NCBI GenBank assembly: GCA_022266195.1
Contig: WHVY01000001.1
Span: 16,306,001 to 16,370,000 of the forward strand
Direction: 5' to 3'
Length of the DNA: 64,000 bases
Source: Tetranychus cinnabarinus
Taxonomy: Eukaryota > Arthropoda > Arachnida > Trombidiformes > Tetranychidae
Positions 38,964 to 49,900 of this stretch are shown here, piece by piece. Every line of letters begins with the position of its first letter. The stretch's first letter is position 1. The notes below the pieces were generated by a model. That model worked only from the letters and a program-made list of their open reading frames with translations. It ran no database searches and was not told the origin of the DNA. Made by a program: the position numbers and the translations under genes.

Positions 38964-40845
38964 CTAATCATAACCCAATTCAAGAAGACGAGATGACATT
39001 TGGTAAGTATCTTGAGTCTTTTGACGTAAAAATCGGCGAGTAATAATCAATAATGTGATAATTGTTGCCACCAGAACCAAGATTGACAAGCCTGTTAACA
39101 GTACGAGTAAATAGTTAGACAGTTGAAATCCTTCATCCTTTATTGATCGCTGAAATTGTCTTGATCGTTCACTTGAATTACGATGGGTTCTGATTAAGTC
39201 AAACCACAGTCTTATTACATTCAATTGATCTGTTTATAATGATTTGAAAAATGGGGAAAAAAGAGAGAAAAAAATTAGTTAAATATTGATGGAATAAACA
39301 ATGTTAGCAATATTAATGTATATCTTTTATTTCAGTTTTCTTGATTTCGAAATACGAAATTCTATCATGAAAAATATATTACTCAAATTTACAAATGAAA
39401 CCTTGTTGTTGGAAACTATTGATTGCTAGAAAAACATTCAATGGGAATATCATTAAATGTATTGCATTGATACATCATTAACTAATTATAACCTTTTGCT
39501 TTAAAATTTTATCCATATGTTAACTATAACTGCCTGGAAATGGTTAAACTGTTGTTATAAGGTGAAAGCAAAGTTGACTTTTTTTATACTTAGCATTGAT
39601 TAAATAGTTGATTGATTTGATTTGACTTCAGCTCATTGAGTGTTATTCATTTTTGGTTGTTTAAAATGGCCAATCGATAATTAATCACTAAAACAAGTAA
39701 ATTGATTATCAACCTTTGTGTGTAAATGTGTCCTCGATAGATGGGAGAAGCTGAAATGTTGGTTAACTCAAAAATCATTAGATTGTCTGCTTACTTTTTT
39801 GATATCTTTTAATAATATGATTAATCAATTCCTCGGAAACTGTTACTACCGGTGGTGGTGATACTGAGGTTGATTCCGTTAAAGGTGGCAAACTTGATAG
39901 CAATAGAGTTGATGATGAAGCTTGAGATGATGAAGTTGAAGGCAATGGAGTTGGCGATATTGAATCTGGTGGTAATGGGGCTGAGGCTGGTGAAATTGAG
40001 ATTGAAGGCGATGAAGTTGATGCTGATAATGGTGAATCTGATAGTGATGAAATTGGTGGTAATACTGCTGGTTGTGAGATTAGTGATGATGCAGCTGCTG
40101 GTGGCTGGTATTTATTAAGTTTTGGTGGTTGTGGTTCGGGTGAAGATGCCTCTGGTTTTGAAAATACTGAATTTGTTTCCGAAATTGTATGATTGGCTTC
40201 AATTTGGCTGTCCACTTTTGCATAAATATCATCTAGTTGAGACATGTTTTTTGGAGCCATCATTTCTAGGATTACTTTTCCGGAGCATTCAATTTCTTCT
40301 GGACTTAGGTTTTCGGCTGAAACAATTTGATTAAACTCGGATAACTCAAAAATACGACGTTTCTCACAGGCAAAATTTAAATCATCCAAGCAATCATAAT
40401 CCTGCCATTGTTTGAAAGAGTTGACCATAATACAACATTGTTCACCTGATGAACAATGGGGCGAATTATGTCCCCAATTGGTGAAATCTGTTGATTTCAT
40501 CAAATTTACTTTTGTTTGATGTTTTTTATTTAACATAAATCCTTCTGTTTTACCAGAAATCCAGAATCGAAAGATATGTAATGAGGCAAATTGCTTGAAT
40601 ATTTCATCATTTTCCTCACTTGATTCAATCGTTATCATAGACGCGTTCAGGCCATTACAGTATTTAAGATTATCGTCATTAGAACCTGAAATTTGGACAC
40701 CTTTAATACACTTATCAGCTATTGCGATATAAATCCAATCGGGTGGACACAATAAGCTTGAAGGTTTATCTGAGCTCGCAGATGACTTGAGTATAACAAT
40801 AGTAATTACAAACACTGTGATTGTTGACGGTGGCCAATGTAACAT
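38964..40845 (-). CDS. Membrane-anchored C-type-lectin-like protein, copy 2
   Basis: Exon 1 (40845-39795) and exon 2 (39229-38964) join a|at in phase to give 438 residues. The donor is AAAGTAAGC and the acceptor AAACAG. Residues 1-24 are a signal peptide and about 33-165 a C-type-lectin-like domain (CPPDW, ITIESSEENDEI, FRFWISGKTEG, EQCCIMV, WQDYDC, FACEKRR). About 235-340 is a Ser/Pro-rich stalk. Exon 2 adds a charged segment, a transmembrane helix (YLLVLLTGLSILVLVATI, about 390-414), a TRRFLRQK stop-transfer and a short tail ending SRLLELGYD. The expected product is a type I surface receptor or adhesion molecule. If exon 1 were read through, it would stop seven codons past the donor and have no anchor. 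Calcium-binding EPN/QPD is not evident. Residues up to the stalk are near-identical to the gene at 6755-7654. Confidence 0.8.
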
Positions 40846-42219
40846 TTTAAGGCATCAGGTATCGTCCAACACTTTAACATTAAGTTATTGAAACAAAGTC
40901 AAAGATTAAATTAAAATCAGCTTGTAAGGCTGATTAAAACTAACATTTGGTTAGCAAGATTGGTACTAATTTGTGGAAAGGCGATGAAAAATGGTACAAT
41001 ATGTAATGTACACAACGTTAAAGGATGGTTTTCAGTTGTTCTCATCAGTTAATTATTTCCGTTAATGCACATGAATATCCTTCTAAGTCAATCCGGTCTC
41101 TTGATTGTTTCAAAAGATAGATTGAGAAAGTAATCAATTAACCCTTGCAAGTTGAAGTTCACGAGAATAGGAAGTCATGTGAGAAAACAAGAAAAATAAA
41201 CGCTTCAACATGGTGTAGATGTAGGAAAATATATTACATATAACACTTTAACCAGTGGTTCTCACAGAAAACAAATTGAGTTAACAATTAACATTCAAAG
41301 CTTATCCAAACCAAAAGTAACCAAAAGCATCATCGGTAATCACAAGATGAGATAAAAGCCTCTGACTAATCGAGTTTAAACCTAAATATTGTTAACTTTA
41401 CTCCTAAAAGTCTTATTGTAAAAACGACTTCTGGCTTTTTCCAGTAATTTTTCCTCAATAGATAATAAAGGAAAATGTTCAGTTATGATAATTTCAATTT
41501 CTTGTGATTTTGAACACAGTAAACCTATTAAAGCAAATAAGCTTCATGAAAAAAAGTTACATCAAACTTCATTAACTCACAATTTGCAACTTCAATATCA
41601 ATAGCCTATGTTTATAATGTTTACGTTAGACAGGTTGATTTGTTCAGTTTCACTTGCTTCATGTGAAAAGTATCATGTCTGAAATTTATTAAACAGAAAT
41701 TTAGAAACAAGATTAATCAAGAAGTTCAATCAAAATACATATGAATAAGGTTCAAACTTTTCAAATCTCTGTAAACGTTTTTCTGAATTTTTACATAGAC
41801 AGCGATTTCAATAGAAAGTAGATTGTCCATTTCACTCACTGTTCACTATTCATTTGTGAATCATTCATTTCACTTATTTACAGTTGAATATTGTCAATTT
41901 TAATTAATTAGAATTGAATTGGTATGAAAGGCTTCCACTGGTTAACTTGATAAGTTGAAAGTTAAAAACTGTCTAATCAAGAAAATTTGTTCATCTCTAG
42001 CTCACTAGATGGCATTACCTTAGATTTGAAATTTATTTTTTGGTTTAAAAAATTTAAACCAAGAAATAAATTTAAAATCGTCTTTGCGGGTCTCACAGGG
42101 AATTTTAATGTATTTGATTTAAGTTCGCATGATTTTCAGCATGAAATTTAACATTCTCGATCATAGGCACAAATTTTCGATTAACAAATATCACATCTTT
42201 TTGCCAAGAATGATAATTC
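40846..42219. other. Intergenic region between inverted CTLD copies
   Basis: The first 240 bases match the upstream flank of the CTLD gene at 6755-7654 and are the likely shared promoter region. The rest is AT-rich with no coding frame. A short near-perfect hairpin at 42023-42079 is listed separately. Confidence 0.6.
42023..42079. repeat. AT-rich hairpin with 3-base loop
   Basis: Arms 42023-42049 and 42053-42079 are 27 bases each and pair at 25 positions (GATTTGAAATTTATTT... against its complement). No target duplication was recognised, so it may be a tiny foldback remnant or chance AT-rich palindrome. Confidence 0.7.
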
Positions 42220-42740
42220 ATTTTTCATCGCCTTGCCACAGTTCAGTACCAATATTGATACCCAAATGTTAGTTTAATAATAATAATAAACCTTGCATAT
42301 CTTTCGATTCTGGATTTCTGGTAAAACAGAAGGATTTATGTTAAATAAAAAACATCAAACAAAAGTAAATTTGATGAAATCAACAGATTTCAGCAATTGG
42401 GGACTCAATTCCCCCAATCGTCCATCAGGTAAACAATGTTGTATTATGGTCAACTCTGTCAAACAATGGCAGGATTATGATTGCTCTGAGGATCTAAATT
42501 TTGCCTGTGAGAAACGTCGCATTTTTGAGTTATCCGAGTTAAATCAAATTGTTTCAGCCGAAAATCCATGTCCAGAAGAAATCGAATGCTCCGGAAGAGT
42601 AACTATATCTCAACTTGATGATATTTTTGCTAAAGTGGACAGCGAAATTGAAGCCAATCGTCCAATTCTGAAACAAATACATTTTCAAAACCAGAGGCAT
42701 CTTCATCCGAGCCTCAACCACCAAAACTTAAAGGACAAAG
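42220..42740 (+). pseudogene. Third CTLD copy, inverted and broken
   Basis: From about 42220 to 42270 the sequence matches the upstream flank of the other two CTLD genes in reverse orientation. It then jumps through an AATAATAATAATAA run into the middle of the CTLD (HIFRFWISGKTEG at 42293). The start codon, signal peptide and first third of the domain, roughly 370 bases, are missing. The rest of the CTLD stays open (EQ-equivalent KQCCIMV, WQDYDC, FACEKRR). After SEIEANRP a one-base shift moves the stalk out of frame: the other frame continues as SETNTFSKPEASSSEPQPP, like copy 2. Similarity ends near 42740. It is on the strand opposite to its two relatives. Confidence 0.85.
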
Positions 42741-43995
42741 GACCATCTGCTCTCTTTTTCTTTCACAAATCTTTTAACCTCTTTGTGTAGTTTGCCAGAG
42801 TAACAAAATAAGTAGAAGGCAGAAGTTTGCCGAGCCAGATGGTACACTTTCTTTCTTTCGTTTCATTCCATCTTTTTCTTCACCTAGAGTCTACCTAGTA
42901 CTTTACCTTTACCAAAAGGTAAAGAGGTAAAGTGTACCATCTGCCTTCTCTTTCTTTCCTATTCTCCCTTGGATGTCTTACTCTGACAAACGAGACAAAG
43001 AGAAGTCTAAAGAAATGTGAAAAAGGAGAAAGCAGATGGTTCTTTGTTTTTACTCTCCTTCTTCCTCTCTCTCTCTCTCAATCTTTTACCTCTTCCTCTT
43101 CCCTCTCTCTTTCTCCCTCTCTCCACCTCTTTATGCCGCTCTCTCTCTCAGCACATTCTGGACTGTCCGAATAAAGGAAATGTGACTCTTTGAAACTTGT
43201 TTAGAACCGTGGATCAACTGCTCGAGTTAACTTGACCAAAATGTTTGTTACCAACTTTTTACTGTGTCTGTTCATGTTTGTGAAAAATTGTTCAATATGG
43301 AGTGTATATTTTACTGTCCATTGGAATCTCATACTGAAACAGGCCTAGACTGGTGTCAATATTTCATATTTTGATTATCATCATATTGCACTCGTCCCGG
43401 CCTGTTACGGTATTTAATCGTGTTTTTAGTGCTCGTAAATGTTTTTGTGTGACAAAACACTTTCAAAGGTACATTCAAATAAGCATGGTGAGTTTAAAAT
43501 TTTCCAATTTCCTTCCCTTTATTGGTCTGAAAAAATTCCAGGTATTAACTTAATTGTTACTATTGAACTAAGGAATTGTGCTTTATTCTATTGACCAATT
43601 TATGGTTAGAACTTTTGATACAATTATTCCATCTCTATTTGATCTCAAACGTTTTAGTATAATTGCTTGGTGTCACAATTTGAAGCATCAACAATAGCTC
43701 ACATTGAATCAGCTAGTTATATAAATAATTTTGGTAGATTTTGGAAATCATTCAGGATTGTATTGAAATTAACTTACAATAGATTGTTTTCAAAACAAAT
43801 GTTTAACACTATTTCAATTATGTCTGTATAAAAAAGATTGAATGCACCAGGAATTGAGTAAGCCGTTCGACTGATTCCAATCAATTGATAGACAAAAGAA
43901 TCATGGCCAACAGTTGGCAGCTTTAACAAAAAGTTAGTTACATTAGAAAATTTAAAAATGAATTGAATTTGAAAGAGAATAATTCTTGTGAGTAT
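42741..43995. other. Intergenic stretch with CT-rich tracts
   Basis: This stretch contains repeated ACCATCTG-plus-CTTTCTTT sequence and an inverted repeat (42813-42948), a CT-rich tract at 43045-43150, and then AT-rich DNA that includes the 3' flank of the CUB gene. Frames at 42932-43174 and 43353-43553 are low complexity and not supported. Confidence 0.5.
42813..42948. repeat. Interrupted inverted repeat
   Basis: CAGATGGTACACTTT (42836-42850) is exactly complementary to AAAGTGTACCATCTG (42929-42943). The match resumes as AGAAGGC (from 42813) against GCCTTCT (42943-42949) after a 13-base insertion in the left arm. A nested palindrome of CTTTACC/GGTAAAG units lies at 42901-42931. Confidence 0.7.
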
Positions 43996-46900
43996 TTAAG
44001 ATGATTTCTTCAGTGATGATGGTAGATTGGCTTTAGAGACGGATGAAGATGAAGGTGCGGAAGAAAGCGACGATGAATCGCCAACATAAATAGAGTCTTT
44101 GGCAGAAACTGAAGGATAGTTAGGTTGCGTATTCGGTCGATGATCTAGAACCGCAACTTTAGTTTCAACAATCTCTTCAATAACAGCTTTTGCCACATGA
44201 TTTGAGGGATAAAACGGAGACTTGGACATTGTTGACGGTGATAACGATGGTGATGCAGTTGAACAACTTTGTTGCATATAATCAAGGAAGAATCCTCTTC
44301 CGGTTCCTTTCGAGTCACTATGGAAACTGAATGTTATCTCTCTTGGTCCATACTCTGGGAAATAAATGGTCACTGTAAAGGTGTTCACAAAAAAGATAAT
44401 TAACAAAAATTAGATGAAATTTTTTCATGCAGCTGTCTCAATTGAGATTTAATCTTAAATTACGACTCACTTGGCTTTGGCTTGTAATTGGTGTTACAAA
44501 ATCGTTGTCCATCCACATAGAGATAGTCTTTGTCACAAGCTTCTGATTCTTCAATATCCAAATCTCTTATGTAAACTGTTACTTTACAATATTGTGGTCC
44601 AGCTGAGGCAATTCGATAATTACAGTCTGCGTTGTTACCATAATTGTTTGGATAATGATCACTTGTGATTTGTCCAACCAAATCCTTCATACATTCATTG
44701 CATTGTGATTTAGATGGTTGACGATTTGTGTGGTGGTGATGAGAATCTATTAAAAAGACAAATGTTTAGTTATTATTGTAAATATATAATTATCCAGAAA
44801 CAGCTGTTAATGTAATTGTTTTTTTCTGGCTAATTTAATCTTAATTTTGCCTAATTCGGATGACAAACCTGTTGGGGAACATCCAGTTACTTGGTTAATT
44901 TTAAGGGAAAATCCGCTTTTGGAGATGTGTGAATCTGTTCGCAGAATCAATGTTTTTTCCAGATCTTGGCCGTCGAAATAATTATATCGTCCTGCAGAGT
45001 AATAAAAGAATTGAATTGGTTAAATCAAGTATAATTAAATACATTATAATTTGTGAAAAACATACGCTTATGATTTGGTGGTAAAAGTCCGCAGATTCTC
45101 GACTTATCTATTTCTAGGTAATCATTGGTGCAACCAGAAGATTCTTCTAAATCAAAATTGTTAAAGGTAATATCGATTGCACAAACGGAAGAACTGGGTC
45201 TTCGGATAGTATATTGGCAATATAGATTGTTTGGGTAATTATTAGGATGATTGGGACTGGTTAAAGTAAAGCTATCTGTAGAGAAGATTTGGTCACAGTA
45301 AGGTAAATTGGACGAGAAATGATCAAACGAAGAAGAGGATGAAGCTGAAGACAAAGGTGACGAGGGTGAAGATGAAGAAAATGAGGAAACAAAAGGATTC
45401 CGTATTTCATTTGATCGACTTGATGGTGATTTGAGAGAAACTGGTGATCGATTAAGTAATTGTGAAGTTTGAGTTGTTGGACCACATTCAACTTGACGAG
45501 CACGGATGTTGAATCCAACACCTTGACCGAAATCTCCACGGAAGAAGATAAACTTCTCAGGAAGATCAAAATTAAAGGTTTTAACAGTTCCACCCGATAT
45601 AGATCCGCACAGTCTTTCGCCATCAATTGAAAGATAATCATTTGTACAAGAGCCAGATCCAACATCGAAGTGTATGAACATCAAATCCAAATGGCAAACT
45701 GAAGGGTTGGCCTTTTTGATTATAATGGAGCATTTGCTTCCAGCAAGGTATCTGAAAGAAATAAGAAAAACAATTATTGGTCAATTAAGTTTAAATAATC
45801 AGATTAAATCGGGCAAGAGTTTAATTTATTTACCTTGAAGGATAATTTATTGATTGAAGCTCAAAGAAACCTTCAGTTATCGTCTTGTCGCAAGAGCTTG
45901 GAGAGCCAAATGAATTGAATTGTTGTACAGGAGTTTGCTGTGAATCAATTTCTTCTTGGATATTTTGTTGATTGATTGGTGATTGAGAAGATGAATTTGT
46001 TTCTCTACTATCTGAGACATTAATTGTTCCACTGAGTGGAGTAACTTGTGAGGTTTGCCTTGCTTGATGTGATGGACTTGGTGGGTAAGATCCACTTGAG
46101 CCTGATTGGGGAAGAGGTGCTGATGAAGACATAAATGAGTTACTTGATGGATAAACTATTGATGATGATGAAAAAGATTGCGATGATGTTGATGGTAAAT
46201 TATTGGGGTATTTTGGTGAATACCGATTTTCATATGAAGAATAGGAAGGGAAATCAGCAGAGTTGGATGGATATGGTGGAGATTTATTGTGATCATAACA
46301 TTCAATTTGCTGTCCACGAATGAAAAATCCTCTTCTTGAACTATAATCACCTGAACGGAATCTCAGAGCGATTTTATAATTGTGGAAATCAAATTCCCCT
46401 ATAAAAAAGATAAATAAAAACAGAGTTAGTAAAATAACCAAACATTCAAATGGAAACAGGTTGGGTCAAAATGTCATTTTTGTTATTGGTTGCTGTAAGT
46501 TTCCTCTTTCTTGAGTGCATAGCGAAACTTCTTGAACTGATTGCGAACCTAAATTTTGGTTCACCTGTACTGGATCTGGTCTTTTAAAAATGAAGAGTCG
46601 CAAGTAATGTTTTTGTTTTGAAAATGTTTAAAATGTCTATTTCCTTCTAAAGATTAAAACTGAGGATTCTTAGACTTGCGTCTTTTTTCCTCTTCAGTTT
46701 AATATTGAAACTGATTGATGTTACTTACTAATTGTGTTGTTTGATATGATTCCACAGATTCGTTCTCCTTCAATGTCAAGATGATCTGATTCACAATTGA
46801 GTGAAGATGCAACATCAAAGTCTACAAACTCAAGCCTTAATTTGCAGATATTGTAATTGGCACGACGGATAGAGAATAGACAATCAGCATTATTTGGATA

Positions 46901-49900
46901 AATATATGGATAACCAGGAGTTGATATTTCAAATCGTGCATCAAATACAACCAAGTCACATGGAACTCGCCTACTTGATGATCCATCAACACCTATTGCC
47001 GAAGAAGAGGATGTTTTGCTATTTGAATCTAAAACTGAGATTGGTGAAGAATCAGCAATTATTTGTGGAATAGGTTTATCTGGTGCATTCAGTGGCATCT
47101 GATTAACTCCAAGATTGTTACATGCTATTTGAGCATAAGAAACTCTAAATCCTTGTCCGGAAATAAACTCGTTTGAATGAAATCGTAAAACTACTTCTTG
47201 AGGTTTACCATTGAAATCGAGCAATTCTGAAAGTAATGAGAAAAATTAGAAAATTATAGTAAAATTCATTAAATAAATTGATGTAATTTAAAATGAAATA
47301 CTTACTCTGAGCACGACTCAATTGATTGCCACAATATCGATCTCCTTCTATTTCCAGATAGTCATCAATACAGTGACCATTTCTCGATTCTTCAAGATCA
47401 AAAACATCAAACTTAAGATAGACCGCACAGTGACCAGGCAAAGCAGTGATTCGATAGTTACAATCTAAATTAGCCGGATAAAGATCAGGATGATCATAAC
47501 TTTTTATTTCTCCATCTCTACTGGCAAAACAAAATTCACAAATTGATGGAACTGGCTGTAAATGTGGTAATATTTGATTAATTTGTGAACCATTGGATCG
47601 ATTGCTTGGTGTTGTAGGTGGTTTCTCGTATGAAGCTGTTGTTACAGTTGTAGTACTTGGATCACATTCCCGCTGAGATCCCCTAATATAAAAGCCACGT
47701 CCAGAGCTTGATCGATCAGTGTGGAAAACGATTGAAATTTCATTGTGATTTTCAAAAGCATAGGTTTGAATTGCTCCAGGTTTGATTATACCACAATATC
47801 TTTTACCGCCAATCGAAAGATAATCATAATTACACTCTTTATCATCTTGCAGCTCAAAGTCGAGGAAAAACAAATCAAGGAAACAAATATTTGGATGAGA
47901 TCGTTTAACTGTATAAGGACAATCTAATCCTGCCTCATATGGAGCTGGAAACAGTGGACTTTTTAATTCAAATTTGTGACCTCGCAATATTGAACCACAA
48001 TATTCAAGGCGTTTTTTATCAGCTGTCTGTTGTTGCTGTTGATTGATAATTTCTGGAAGAACTGATGGAGTGGTTGGTAATTTGGAGGGACTCACACTGA
48101 ATCCATCGATACACTCTCTTTGACGGATTTGAAGGAAGAAACCACGGCGAGAGGAAACAGTATCCAAGGAATCACTTTTAAATTTAATTAAAAACTCTGG
48201 ACGGTTAAAAGGGAAGAGCTTAACTGTTCCAGAGGGCAATGAGCCACAAATTATCTCCTTTTCAAAATCAAGGTAATCACCTTGACAGTTGATGGTTTGA
48301 TCGAGTTCAAAGTTGATTACATTCACCTCTAACTGGCAAATAGGCCCAACATCAGTACGTTTAATTATGGTATATTGACATCGGGTTGAGGAGGGGTAAT
48401 TGGTTGGCCAACCAGGGCTTACAATTTCAGCAAATGCTGATGTGAAAACTTGATCACACTGATGTGTTTGAACTCTCTGGGTGGTTGAGGCTAACGGAGT
48501 TGATGGAGGTGGAGATGTGGTTATGGTGGTTGAGGGTAAAGTTGAAGGTTGTTCACTTGCTGGTTCAATACACTCTGCTTGTTTAACTCCTAGCCGGAAA
48601 CCTCTCCCAGATAAACTTGAATCTGCATGGAATCGAATGGAAAACTTGGACTCTGGGAAATAATAATTGCGGACTGAGTTTTTGTTTACAACACCACACA
48701 TTCGGATACCATTGAAATCAAGATAATCAGATGAACAGTAGCCATGAGAGTTTACTCCTTGCAACTCAAAGTCATAATAAGTAACTTCTAGTCGACAAAT
48801 GCGAGAATCAAATTTATGTATCATGTAAACACATTCGGATGATCGAGGGTAAGGTGAAGGATATAATGGACTAATTATTTCAAAGGTTTGATCAGTGATT
48901 ACGGTATCACAAGGTATTGGTTGCTCAGCAAGTAGTGCATCAGTAGTTGGCACAATATCAGACATGTTTCGAATGATGGCGTCCCCATGACACTCTAATT
49001 GTTCAGCTCTTATCAAGAAACCTCCACGATTTGACGAGTTGTCTGAGTGAAATTTGATAACCTTTTCAACTCCTTCGAAAATGTAAGTTCGAGTGGTTTC
49101 TCTTTGAAGTGTACCACAAAGTCGTACATTGTTAATCTCTAGATAATCATATTGACACTGAGGAGAAGCTTCAACGTCAAACATGAGGAATGTCAATTCA
49201 ATGTAGCAAACTTTGGAAGAATTTCGATGGACAGTTATGGTACAGTCTAAATTGTTTGGATAATTGGCTGAATAATTGTAGCTTTGAAGGAGAAAATGTT
49301 TATCGGTAAAATGTCGATCACAATAGATTGATTTTGTTGTGGTTGGTTTGTCTTTGGCTGGAAGTGGTGTAATATCTCGAGCTGGAGTAGTTGAAGATGA
49401 AGCAGTGGGTAAACCAGTTGATGAACATGGTAATTGACGATAAGATGCTGAAAATCCTCTTGCATGAGAACTTCCATCAGTTCTAAAGGTCATCTCAACC
49501 GTATTGTTGGACCCAAATTCAAGTATACGTTTACTTGCATACAATGTTGAACCACAAAACTTGGATCCACCAAAAGATAGATAGTCTTCTGTACAATCAT
49601 TGGATGGAACTAAATCGAAATCATCAAATTTAAATTCAACGGCACACATATCAGAATTGGCCTTTTCCAAAGTATAAGAGCAAAGTAAATTATTTCGATA
49701 AGGATTTGGATAACCATAGCTGACCAATATTCCCGATTTTTGATCTGTACAAATGTTGCAATTAGGAGGAGGTGGTAAAGATTGAGAGGGACCACATTTG
49801 CGAATTTGTCTGACCAATAAATGGAATCCGGAACGAGGAAGTTGCTTGTCACTATGGAAAACCAGAACTTTTTGATCTTCATCAAATTTAACTTGCTTCA

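Noticed and set aside
43045..43150. CT-rich tract as possible splice or promoter element
   Set aside because: Similar tracts are scattered over all spacers of the window and no adjacent exon fits.
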